A stretch of 64,000 nt of DNA from Paragonimus skrjabini miyazakii (taxonomy: Eukaryota > Platyhelminthes > Trematoda > Plagiorchiida > Troglotrematidae): positions 1 to 64,000 of the forward strand of contig JTDE01000285.1 in assembly GCA_014338405.1 (NCBI GenBank), written 5' to 3'. Below are positions 32,534 to 44,689 of the stretch, piece by piece (the first letter of the stretch is position 1; each line of letters begins with the position of its first letter). A program made the translations under genes and the position numbers. A model generated the notes under the pieces. It searched no databases. It worked only from the letters and a program-made list of their open reading frames with translations, and had not been told where the DNA came from.

Positions 32534-33940
32534 ACTGATATTTTGTTGAGTGGAGGACGAAGACGACGAACCACAATTTTGTTTCAGCCTAGTAACCCTG
32601 ACAATCGGGTTGTCGAAACTTTAAATTGATAAATGAACCGCCCATCATCTTGAAACCTAATGTGTAGAGGGTAAAACAGAGGTTACGATTGTAGGTAAAA
32701 CCCTAAACTAGCATTTGGGATCGCTATGACCAGTCCATCTAGCGACCCACGTCCATGCCACATGGGTTGTTAAATTTCGCGCATGATTTGGCAGTGATTT
32801 AACGCCCACTCTAAATTTGTTCATAATCTGATGATCATGATTTCATTTAAACCAGTATGGAAATAAAAAACTAACTCGGGGGCACAGCGTCATACTTCCA
32901 GACAAGTTAAACGTCCCGTCGCTTCCGTAACCCCATGCACCAGCGCTAGCTGGGTCATTTCGAGCATGATCGATTGTGCATGCGTTTTTTCAGGCCCGGT
33001 TCCGGATTTCAGACAAAAGTGCGCGCATGCGGTTGCGAGCGTGTGGATTGACTGCTCGTTGTGTGTTTGCGTGTGCGACAGATAGTGGATGACCCAGTTA
33101 AACGCTGTCTGACAGCGCGACACCAGACAGTTTGCGTGCGCCGCCATGTCCGCAATTTGGTGTCTGCGTTTGTACTTCAGTGCCTATGTGTGAATGTGTG
33201 TGTTTCACTGTATGTGGGGCGTGAACACGATGAGAACTCTGCACACGGGCTCCCATCGTTGGCCTTATGCTACGATTGCGCCAAAACTGGAGTCCGCCGC
33301 ACTATGGCTGTTTGCACACACACAGTATCCCGTATACCAGTTTCGACCACGTCTTTATGCAAGCAGACAGTAGTATTGGTAAGCCTTAAACCACAGCGCC
33401 ACAGTTTATAATAAATCTTATCCCAGTGAGTTCTGTATCAGATCCCGTGTTGCCCAACTCAGCCAAGTAATCTACCCAAAGATGAAACATTTCGAATGAG
33501 ACTTTAAAATTAATAAATACGGAGGTTGCATGCACAACATTTTTGGGACATTGAAAAATGATTGGTGGTGTGGGATCACATTATGGAAAATAATCATTGG
33601 GTCATAGAGGAGAAGATGTGATGAACGGTTGTCTTCCTCAGGTTGTTGCAGTTACAGAAACTACTAAATACGGATCTATGGAAGGCAACAGACGTAAATA
33701 GGGTGATAATTGGCCACTATTGTCAAAATGAAAACAGCTGATATTGGGTTATTGTAGGATGACCCGTGTTCCGCACACGTGCTACGTCATCAAATTTGAG
33801 TCAGGTGTATAACCCTGTGACATGGATGCTCTGATCCTTACCTCAAGTTGTGAACGACGTTCTTTTGGCAACACGGGATCATTTCGGCCATAAGTAATAT
33901 GCGCTTTTGCATGGGTTTTGGCTGATTCTGTGGTGGACTA
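32534..33940. other. Non-coding stretch with a G+C-rich, GT-rich patch
   Basis: No gene recognised. The patch at about 32920-33400 is richer in G+C and in GTGTGTG-like runs than its surroundings and resembles 5040-5330 and 61300-61640 in character. A 116-codon frame at 33061-33411 runs through it and is probably a product of the base composition. Confidence 0.35.
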
Positions 33941-33959
33941 TCAGGCAGTAGGTGCGAGT

Positions 33960-34345
33960 AGTCCAACTCTCGACGAAATACCTCGACGTAGGGGGAGGTG
34001 TGTTCGAAAACTCATAACGGGCGGATCGAGGACAGCATGGGCAACCGGATGAGTCACCACTCGACCGGATCGGACCAAGGGACGAGACATGGCAGGCGAA
34101 GTAGGATGGACGACCAAATCGAAGGCGCGATTATTCCACCACTCAGAAGAATATCTCGACACAGTTGTGGAGTACGGTCAAAGCTCACAGTGGATAGACG
34201 GAGGACAACACGAGCGACCAGACGAGTCACCGCTCAACGGAATCGGACCAACGGACGAAGATTGGCAGGCGGATAAACTCACGATCGAAGGCGCCGACCA
34301 CACACATAAACCGGGCAGAAGTGTACACGACGTGTGAGCGGAAAC
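33960..34345 (+). repeat. Degenerate 173-bp tandem repeat, about 2.2 units
   Basis: GAGGAC at 34028 and again at 34201 start two aligned units. Shared blocks are GAGTCACC-CTC, GGATCGGACCAA / GAATCGGACCAA, GGCAGGCG and ATCGAAGGCGC. A partial earlier unit (33980-34027) aligns with the end of unit 1 (CTCGAC, then GGAG or GGAG-like and GGAGGAC). Open frames run through both units on both strands. It is clearly higher in G+C than its flanks. It may be a satellite fragment or the coding end of an unrecognised element. Confidence 0.6.
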
Positions 34346-34440
34346 CGGGGGGTGTTGTGGATCAGAATTGTGATTCAAAATCTCGAGCACGCCTGTGGCA
34401 TGGTAATTAGCGTGTTGGACAATAAAGATTGTGCATTATT
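34343..34440 (+). mobile_element. Possible polypurine tract and LTR start
   Basis: GCGGAAACCGGGGGG is followed at 34353 by TGTTGTGGATCAG, and AATAAA occurs at 34421. A purine run next to TGTTGTGG resembles the junction before a 3' LTR, and the terminal octamer also occurs (inverted) in the gypsy LTR at 22433. I could not find the matching end (CCACAACA) or any RT nearby, so this is only suggestive. Confidence 0.25.
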
Positions 34441-37400
34441 GGAAGCCTCGTTGACGGCACCAAAAGCAGTTTTGTCATCAACTTAATGGCTAGAGTATTC
34501 AAAATATGAGGTTATTTCGGCTCTGCGTGTTCTGTTGATTGCATAATCAAGTCAACCTGGATAATGTTTGTTTATCGTGTTTATTTCACTATGCGACTTC
34601 AATAGACTGTGTAAACCGGTCTCCGCTGGTAATGGACGAGTATGCTTTCCTTCAGATTCAGGTCCACTATTGTCATGATAGTTAACCACCTTCGTAATGT
34701 AGCCGTTTGAACCGTTTGTCTAATCGAATGGTAAAGGTGGCGAGTGACGGACACAGCCGTTAAGTCATATCAAAAATGAGAGATGCAAAAACAACGGCTT
34801 CTTCCTGGCAGTAGAAATGCGTTGATTGCTAGTCTGACTGATTTTGGTGAGCTACATCATGAGTAAATTCGGTAATCTATTTTTCCGAAACACTTCAGAG
34901 GTGAAACGCAGTTCCTTTCAATGATGCGAAATTTCAACTTGGTTTTCGGTAAACACGTGCTTCATCGGAGACACTATCACGCATTGTTAGTGGCTTACCG
35001 TGGAAGTAAAACAGTATGCCGATTTTTGCCTAAGATCAGCGTTGTCGAGTACCATGACAAAAATTTCGCCAATACATCTGCAATAAAGTGGCATGTCGTT
35101 GATTGTTTGGTGCAACCATTGTGTATCTAGCCTCCCTATGTAGACATCTCCTAGGAATGGAGCAATAAAAGATCAGTCTGCTATACCGTCTGCTTATCTG
35201 TGGAGCACGTCGTTGAAAAGTTGAACTGAAGGTTCAGAAGTGTAGCATAATTGTCATTCCTTTAGGGTGTGTATTGACACATCTAATTTTTCGTTTGTTT
35301 CCTCGGTGTAATCACACACGTATTTGATTGTTCCCAGTAATGTGACATAAGCAAACAAAGCGAGCGCATCTGAGAAACGTAGTTGGCGGTTACCGATATT
35401 TGCCTCTCTCACAAACTCAACAAAGTCAGAAGTATCGCACAGTCTATGAAGACTGAGCTGTTGACTTGTGGGTTACAGTATCTCGGTCAGCCAACCCGCT
35501 GTCATATGGTAAGGTGACTTGCACATGTCTAGAATCAGTCTTACTGGATGACCCTCTTCGTTAATCCTTGACGAACTGTACGAATGCCGTATAGTTGAAC
35601 GAGTTGATTTAATTCGATCAGACTAAACCTGCATTATGGTTCATTGCCGCTTGAGACGTCTGAAACATTCGACTATTTGTTTTTTGGACAAATGTGTTCG
35701 ATCCCTATCCTTCCCCAGTATATAAAAACCTGCTGCTGTTCAGTATCACCTGGTGTGTCTTAAGAGCGAAATTGGCTTTATTTACGATTACTACCTCATT
35801 ACCATTTACTGGCTGTGTTAGCAAAATGTCGTATATTAACCTGGGGACCATCAAGGCATCTAGCTACTTTTGCGTTATCAACTTTTATACGCTGATAATT
35901 ACAGCCAATAAGCCCAGACTGAAATTGCCCTGAAACAGCTCCAGAAGTCCACGTTATCTGATTGATCTGTTCATATGAGCTTTACAGCTGAATTTCAACT
36001 TCTGAGTGATAGTCTTTTCAGTGTTGACAACAAAATTTTAGGTCAAACAACAACAGTTTAGGTAGATTATTCTCAAGCGAGGTACTGGTTATGTTATGCA
36101 CATACCTTTATGGATATGGAAAAATCCGGGGTTGTTGTCACAGTTTAATCAGCAGGCTGTCTGATTCAACTGGTTCTAGTTTGCGAAGTCACATGACCTT
36201 TTCACTGAATTCTTTTCGAACCGACACACTGAATTCAAATTTCGCTCATCAGCATTGGGTACCCTGGACGTCATCTATATTTGAACCCTTGTTCACGTTC
36301 TCATAATAAAATCGTATCGAACATTGCGTGGTTGATTTCACATTGAGCATAACTGAATTGTCTCATTTAAACCCACAGCTACATTATTTTTTGATCGAGA
36401 AACATGTGTTAGTCAACTAGTTACTTCTTGGGAGCATATAGTGATTGGTTGAAGCTTGACTTTCTACTCTGCGCCTACACAGAATGCTCTCCTGTCGAAC
36501 GGGCAAATCCGGATTCATCGTGTATTAGTGGAAATCAGCGGACACAGTTACTGCATTTTGATACTGGAATGCTCGAACAATCTTATCATCTTTCAGATAT
36601 GCCCATCGTGACAATGAAATTGAAGACTTATAGACAATAAGTCATCGTAAGACCGGCACATTTATGCAAAGAATTCAAGGTTAGGTCGATATGTCGAGTG
36701 GACGTAGTGAAAAGTAGCCGAGTTAACCGGTAATCAGTTGGTATTGACTTAATTGGTCGTTAGCTTGAGTATTTCCCCGACTGAATCGTGCACCTCGGCC
36801 AGTTGATAGGACCTACGTCACATGAGAAATCCAAATCAGATTTACCAAATCTGTTGCTCCGGTTTTGTTTCAGACCGCATCAGTTGATTCACCTGTTTCT
36901 GTGGGTCAGGTTACATTGGTTGAACTTGTCGACAGTTGCCCTAACGGATCTTAGAACATCACCCACTGTGGCTGGGATTTGGTGAAAAATGAGTGGTTAG
37001 CAGCTAGTCTGGATGGGTTTGCAGGGAACAATCATGGTACCGTTTGCAAGGTTCATCTCAGTGATAAACATCTACACTACCAAGGCTGCTGGAATTAGAG
37101 TACTCGAACTGACATCATGTAATTGAAAGAGGCTTGTATAGGAGTTGCGTCAACTTTGATCTTTAGCAGCAGGACAAACAGCTATGTTACGCGGTTCAGC
37201 AAAATAACAGGTGTGGGATAGCAGGTCAGTCAAACCATACGAGCAGAGTGACCAATAACTTAGTCTTTCTATTCCTAGTTTGACGCCTATATTGACCTGG
37301 ATGTATTGCACTTTTATATACTTATACCACCTTCATGATAAACGATAGGAGTATATTTTCATTTATATGTTTATAGTCACAAAAGTGGTCTATATGAAAA

Positions 37401-40400
37401 TGCCTATGGAAGTCCAAAATGGGCTAAATTTGAGATTGCATCGGAAAGGGTTAAGATTAATCACTTTCAGCTGCTCTCTAGCTTTTCTAGTTGTGTCATT
37501 AATGCTTGGACTGAGTTGTCCCGAATAGCTGTCGGTTGGCTCATTAAAATTACGCACCTGATAGCCTTTTGTAAAAAAAAGAACTCGTAACCAATCTGAG
37601 TTCAGTTTGTTAGTCGGATATGGGGAAATTTTGCTTAGTCTAGAATGTTCACTTTTATCTAAGGAAGAATATCCGGCTGATGCGAGGGAATGCGGATCAC
37701 TGTGGCCTTAAGAGCATCCCACAACGCTTACTATGGCCGCGCTGTCCAATTCTGAAGCAGTAAGCCACGTTACAACTGGCACCGATGAAGACCGTGTCAG
37801 ATTAATATTGCAACAATATTGTCCCTTGTCATCTGAGACCACTTTCCTCTGACTGTCATTGGCCGCGCTCTGTTGATCGCTCATGAGCTCGTCTGCCCTT
37901 TTGGTAGCCGTCATTTGGTGTGATCAGCTGTCGTAGCCTATTGATTATAATTCGCAAGCCGGTCTTTCTCAACAGGCTTGTTGCTAACGAAAAACTGCTT
38001 TTAGAGAATACACCTCTTCGAATTTGGTTTCTACGCCCCAGTCCTCTCAAAGATATCTGTTAAAGCACAACAAACGTGCGTATGATATCCACTCTTTCGT
38101 GCACACCAGCTGCTAGAAGAACAGTCCTTTCAACTGGTGGTGAGGAGTCATCTAAGGCGGTGGAGATTAAAAATGTTCAACCGTCACTGTTGATTGCAAT
38201 CATCATCGTATTCTTGCTTACTCCAGCGCATCCGTTGTTCTATAGGCGGTTGATTTCTACTTTTGATATGGCTTAGCAGAGCTTCTTCAGACTAAGGTGT
38301 CAAGTCTGCATTATTTGAGCATGTCACCTGGTTCGTTCGGATTCATTGGTTTTTGGTATTCACCAGTAGTTGGGGGATATCGCGTGGTTTCTCAATATAT
38401 TTGAGTAACGGGTGTGATGTGTCCAGTAGTATAAGACACTGGCGGGTGCCAAATAGAGATCGTTCTGAAGAAGAATCGTTGTACTGAATTCCTTTTTCCT
38501 ACCTTAGGGGAAAATTGGGATCGCTTAACCAACCGATCAAAGTTAGCAAAGGCAGGACAATGTTTTTACTGACAGTAAAGTGGATGTTGCCACGTATAAC
38601 ACACGTCGGAGTAACTGAAGGATAAATAGAATGTCAAAAGCTAGTCGTACAGGTTTTGAATCTGCTTAGAATATATCAAACAAGATTTTACCAGAATTGT
38701 AAGTAAAATCTCTGGATAAGCAAAAAGCAATGAACCGTTTCGGTGCTTTGAACTTGGGTGTCAGAGTATGTGTTTACAGACGTAAGTCAATACCGACTGA
38801 GTTGCGATCACACCCTTCGGTAGCATCATTCGATTCAATTGTTAGATTTTTACTGACCTTCCCATCGTCATACTGCTATTGACCAGCACCTTGTCTTTTG
38901 ATTCAGGTAACTGCGCAAACACTGAGGGGCAGGATATGGACTGTAGGTTGTTGCGAGCCTGATAGTCTCAAACAGATAATCACAAATGTGTCACTTTTAG
39001 ATATTTCTTGTTCTCAGAAGTAGAAGTAAAATCTCCAATAACTCGGTACCGTATAGAACGGTGTATAACTCAAAGTGCATCGTATTTTCGAGTTGCTATC
39101 CTTGAAGCAGTACTGTTTCGTACTCCAATGCGCTAACTCACTGGTGATCATAATCCCTGGAATTCTCATGTCCTAAACGTAGAGTAGCCATCTCATGTCG
39201 GAATCACAGATATCAGCGTGGGTCTGGTCAGTAGCCATGTTCTCAAGTTTACAACATGTATATTTGTAATTAATTTTATTGAGTCATCGCCTGTTGAGTC
39301 ACACGCCCTTCTTCAGCATGTTCACGTAAAATGGTGCTGACTGGAGTGAACCTATTGATGGACACAGAGTTAATTGAGACAAAATCCATTCATCAATTCA
39401 GTCTTGATCGATCACCGCGATAAGCTGATAAAAATTGCTTTGGTACAGTCATCAGAAATGAATATAATACGATACTGTGGACAACCAGGATGGATTTGTC
39501 AGCAAATGATTATCTAGCTGTATGTTTTCTGTTGTTTTTGAAACCATCGTGTGGTATGCCTCTGACAGGTAGAATTAATGTTGTTCAATCGTTGAATTGT
39601 TAACACCGACATTGCAGCCAGTTGCCTCCAGTACATCTTAAGTATGACTGAAATTCAGTCTGTTCATAGGCTGCCTCAGAATATGAGATTCATCGAAGAA
39701 TAGCCATTTTCGCTTACAGTGATGTGCTTACTGTTACAGTCTGATGGTAGTACACGTCGATATCGTGTCTTTGTGTCTCAATGAATCGTGTCAGAAACAT
39801 AGCCAGTGTGCTATCATAGATCATCAAATTCGTTTTTTCTAATCTAGGATTGCAAGGTAATTCAAACCAGTTGCTGAAAATAAACATCCAGCCAACAGTT
39901 ACCCACCCGTTTGTAAAAACCTATTCTTTCTTTCAGAGGTCACGTCAGCGTAGCCACCATGCACCCGGTTCATTCATGATGTTTTTACATCCACTAAACA
40001 TCGCAGCATTCTACTGAATAGACTAGAAGTCATGACTATCAGCATACCTTCGGAGTTGCTTAGTATGATGCTCATTAAACAGATGTGAGCCAATGTCGCA
40101 ATCCGACAAATCGGTCAAAGAATGTCTCATGAAGTGTCCTTGCTAAAACTGGCGCTATAATCGGGTTTTGTTTTTGTCAGAGGTCGTCAGGAATTCATGG
40201 CTTCGCTACGACCGTGCTTTAAAGCCTTTGGAGCCATGAGCCAAAAGTGTCAACAACTGCGTCACTGACCCCTCACTATACACGATCGAATTAACCCAAT
40301 GGAACACTTGACCACTTTTGCCTATGAATAATGATCAACTTGCCCCATAGTCCCGCTATTAGACACGGTTACTGCTTTCAATAGGCAATCCCATAAAAAA

Positions 40401-40698
40401 ATCGAATCACATGCAAATGGAATTTCTAATGAATAACATTAGTCGCTAATCAGGCGTCACCTTTGATGCTCTCGATAGTTCGGTTTACTTACTTACGTTA
40501 TCGCATTACGGACAATCCAGAATCAGTCGTGAATGTTTCCTAACCAGTTCGATTCATATGACACTACTGAGGAAGAGAGGTCTTGCATCGGATTTTCACC
40601 GACCCTAATATTCAATCCTCAACCTCTGGTCTGTTACGTGCTTATTTTAACAATCGTACCTACTCTAACCCTATTTCATGGTCACGAACAACCATCAT
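34441..40698. other. Long stretch without recognised gene or repeat
   Basis: About 6 kb of AT-rich sequence. An open segment at 36479-36640 follows a moderate acceptor (CTCTGCGCCTACACAG) and ends in TAA, but two frames are open and neither is recognised. Frames at 35694-35933 and 38076-38276 look like chance. It is probably intronic or intergenic. Confidence 0.35.
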
Positions 40699-41435
40699 TC
40701 ACGACTGGCTCTTTTACTTGTCACGATTCAATCCCCCCTTCGTTATTGCTCGCATTTTATCCAACATTCATGCCAACTCATGGATACACGGTTTTAGCCA
40801 GACGAACAAATGATGCGAAATTAGACAACAAACACCCGAATCCTATTGCTGCGTCTGACTTATTAGACAATTTGTCAGAACTGCCAAGTTGAGTCACCTC
40901 GCACAGACACATCTTAAAATATCCATGTTCTCTTCATATATGAAAGGTATTCAACATAAGGAAGCTTGCGATAACTAAACACGCCTTTATCTAATTAACC
41001 AAACTGTGTCGAGATTTCCTCGTGGTCAGTGTTAACTGCGGGGCTATTGTGAGTAGCAATACAGAGAGGTCACTTCATGTTAACGATCTTTTCACCGAAA
41101 TCATTGGCACACTTGTCCGCTTGTGGTGGGATTTCCCCTGAACAATTCACTGCTCTTATTTGTCCTGGCCATTTTACAACCTTCACGAAGTTTACGGTTG
41201 AATTTCCATTCCACATGATTCACCCTGTCAGTTTGGATCTCTCTAAGTGTACCTCTAATGTTTTAGAGTAGATCTGGATGGGAGTATTCATTTTAATTTA
41301 CTTTACACATGTTCTCATCCTGTTAGTCTTCACTTTGATCCACTTCCACACAACTTCAGAATTTCCGTTTTTGGATAGGTTGTGGAATTGACTCCATAGT
41401 TTTTTTCAGGTGAAACTAATCGTAGTCGTTTAAAA
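40699..41435 (+). repeat. 735-bp interspersed repeat, copy 2
   Basis: Same orientation and near-identical to 17775-18510. Weak similarity continues about 40 bp upstream. It is followed after about 15 bp by the (TTA)n tract. A 119-codon frame (40533-40892) crosses its 5' boundary and has no recognised domain. Confidence 0.85.
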
Positions 41436-41448
41436 AATTTTAAATGCG

Positions 41449-41450
<2 letters not shown>

Positions 41451-41485
<35 letters not shown>
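41451..41485. repeat. (TTA)n microsatellite
   Basis: About eleven TTA trinucleotides, just after the 735-bp repeat. It may be that element's 3' tail. Confidence 0.92.
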
Positions 41486-42779
41486 GTGTGGATCGAGATG
41501 GCCGGATTAAAATATTTTTCATCGTATGAAGGCGGTAGGGTGCAATGAACTATAACCAACCTCATCTATGAATATGTAGCGAATGGATTATTTTCCTGAT
41601 TGAACTTGACTGCCCTGCGACATATGTATCCATGTAGTTGTGCCTAAGTTCTAGACTCCAGTATGGTTCGGTGATCGTCTGTTGTGATTTTTTATGATCA
41701 CCTCAAAGCCAAATTTCTGCAGGTTGTCTATGTGGATGACATTCGTTCACAACGATATTTATCATGTCTTAGATGCTCGTAGTGTGCACTCATTTTATCA
41801 CCGTATGGTAAGTTGAAGAGCATAAGCTGTTGTCACTTTCGGACTGTACGACAATATCTTCCATCCAGCGAAGTTTTTAAAGACGTTGTAAGTCTTTCAA
41901 AAGGTTCAATTAATTTCAGAACACTTACTAATATGTAGCTCGATGAAGGTGTGCTTGTCGAGCCGCAAGCTGCGGAAATCCGATAATGCTCTGAGAACAA
42001 GTAGGCTTACCTTGGTTACGAATGTTGATCCTCATAGATAGTAGCGCCTGACGTAGCCGACAATTTTGTGTGCCATACATTTGATTGATAACATGGGTCA
42101 GTAAGATGCGAACATATTGTTCGGCGTGCGAAAAGCTCCTTTTTCAAAAACAGTTGATTACTTCAGTTATTTATTATTTGGAGTTTATTCCACACACCAT
42201 TTCATTGATAGACAGTCGCCCAATGACACAGGATCACAGTTGAGACAATCTGAGTGAAAAATGCATAACTATTACCCTGCTGCAGTCGTCCCGATTATCA
42301 GATGAGCTGCGACGGGTGTGGTACTCGTTAACGAACTATTCAAGTGTACTCTGTTTGACTGTATTGCACCTAGAATTTGGGACTTATTCATTTCGAAATA
42401 ATGGTGAGTTGTTGGTCGCTGGGTTATCACTGTTGCACCAGACATTTTAAGAGTGGTGAGGCGGCTGCATTGATATTGCTCACCTCTTGAAGTGATGACA
42501 ACCAGTCCGGTCTTAATGAATTGTTAGCCCACGCCTTTTTGTACCCCAGACAGGCAAGGTATCTCACGAATTCATCATATGAAAGTCATATGCAGTACAT
42601 AAAATAAGCCATGGGTTCTAACAGGCACACGGGGTTGCTTGACTCAATGTTCACCACATGGTTCAATCACGATCGTAAGAACAATCTATGAAGTAAAATG
42701 GGAAGCTGCTGTTTTGTTTCTAGCCGATAAATCGGACGGATTGTTGTCTGTATGTTCCGCATTTTGGACACAAATTCCA
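41486..42779. other. Non-coding stretch, no gene recognised
   Basis: Nothing is supported in either strand. Confidence 0.35.
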
Positions 42780-43280
42780 ACCCAAAAAATGCTGTTATTC
42801 TAGGAAAGAAATGAATGTCATGTACTCCGGGATAGAACGTTGGACTGAGGCAACTCATTTAGATTAGCCTAGTGCATAATCCCAGTATCACGACAACTTC
42901 AGCATATACTCATCCCGTGAATCGGAGTACACATTCCAAGATCTACACAAATTCGGTGTGTTAATGAAATAATGGCAACAAACTTCACTGCTCATCTATT
43001 CCAAGTTGACTCACGCAAACAGACAATGTGATTATCATCACCTGTGTTTCAACAATTGACAATCGGCAATAACTAAGTCGAACCAGTTCTAGCAAGTTGT
43101 TAGAATGTGGTGATTGGAATGATCCGGATGAGGAATCCCAAACGTATAAAAGACAGACAGAAAGTTTGTGTTAACATGTATTAAACGGATTGGAAGAGAT
43201 GAGATTGTACATGGATATGTGGAAGTCGGCACCCGGAAAATGTAATTAGTTGTATGAATCGACTGTTTTTCAGGGCTACC
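42780..43280 (-). repeat. About 500-bp interspersed repeat, inverted relative to 56 kb
   Basis: The reverse complement aligns with 56418-56920. Shared blocks include GTTCTATC/GTTCTACC next to TGAGTTGCCTCA, CGTGAATCGGAGT, TTGACTCACGCAAACAGACA, GGAATGATCCGGATGAGGA and AACGTATA. A 93-codon frame on the minus strand (43089-43370) shares about 60 residues, including TFGIPHPDHSNHHIL, with a plus-strand frame in the other copy. The other frames are closed, and I do not recognise the element. Identity falls off gradually at the 3' side near 42780. Confidence 0.8.
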
Positions 43281-44469
43281 GTAAAGAAACCGTTTAGCCC
43301 GTACTCCTTGTCCACAACCTAATAACACAATCCGTCGTATGTACACATACTTGAGGAACAAAGGTAACACTTGGTAGCTCTACATGTATTAAGCCTTTAC
43401 TTCATAAAAAGCAGTGTTGGGTTAAACCAAGATGCGTTGTGTATGGTGTATCTGTATATGGATTCCATTTATCTTGAACGAATCGAAGTCCACTTTGTGT
43501 TATTACGATGAAAGGCATAGTGAATGAAAAACATGCAATCACTCATCAGCTAGTGTGTTCACGTATTCATTTGTTTATAGCTACAGTGACTCCACACAAA
43601 TGTTGTGAACGAGCTGGATGAATGCTAGAAGGAAATTGTTATAGTCCAAAGGAGCGGTTACAAAGGGAAAAACTGTAATACGATGAAAAGGCATTTGCTA
43701 CCCTAGACCACAGAAACAAGCCGTAAACTCATGTAGGACAATCGTATGAAGTCCATCGAACATCCTGCTACCTCGCAACCTCATTGAAGATGTCGCGGAT
43801 AGAACTGGGACTCTTATCTAACCGCGTTGCAGACAGAAACAAATTGTGGGCAGTTTCTAGCAGTATCTTTGTTACTTATGTCAATAATTTAGTCGAATTT
43901 ATGCCAAGACGTTTTGATGAATTAATCAACCTGCGTGGTAGCAACACGTACTATTCAGACTACTGTTCATTTTCCACAGTAAAAATGGGCATTTTCATCT
44001 TGAAGGTATATCCTTTGACCCTATAGGTATTCCACATAAATAAACGTGATCAACCATTTTCGGTTCCGTGCGCTTTCTTGACAAGTCTAAAGTGTAAGAT
44101 ACGAATAGCACCGGTGATCTTACCTCAACAATCGATCGGGGGCTAAAAACATGAAATTACCATTATTTTCAGTTGAATGAATAATCAGTGATTATAGTCG
44201 TGTCACGATATCGATCAGTCATTGCCCAGAAAGGTTGAAATCCTGGGGTTAACCCTGATGGAGGAAGGACACTGAAGCGCAATACAAAGTAGATCCAAAA
44301 CTGCGCGGATCTTATGATGATTAGCCGTGTCTGTGTTGAGTATCATTCTCTTTGACTTTAGGGTTTTCACATCCGTTTGTTTCAATAGAGAGGATTCGAC
44401 ATACTTTGACGGATTCAAGGTGGAGTCGGTTAAAACAAAACCAGTCAAGAGGATGCTTTTGAGTTGAAC
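43281..44469. other. Non-coding stretch, no gene recognised
   Basis: Short frames only. Nothing is supported. Confidence 0.35.
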
Positions 44470-44665
44470 ACTACCCACACTTGATCACAACCTCCACACT
44501 CAGATAAGCCTTTCGGCCAGCTCACTTCAAACGTAGCACTAGACTCGAGTTTTGCCTTCATTAGGGCTCATCAGTAGTGCATATCCTCGTCCGGACTGGA
44601 ATTTACACTCCGGCTGTCATGATTGTAGAACCAGCATGTTTACCATAGCACCAGTAACTTCATAA
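44470..44665 (-). mobile_element. tRNA-related SINE, family 2, copy C
   Basis: On the minus strand: TATGAAGTTACTGGTGCTAT in A-box position, GCCGGAGTGTAAATTCCAG in B-box position, GAGGATATGCACTACTGATG, then a body with TTATCTGAGTGTGGAG. It abuts the 3' end of LINE A copy 2 (about 44690), so one element probably inserted beside the tail of the other. Confidence 0.6.
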
Positions 44666-44689
44666 TAGGTAAGGCCGGATGATCATGGT

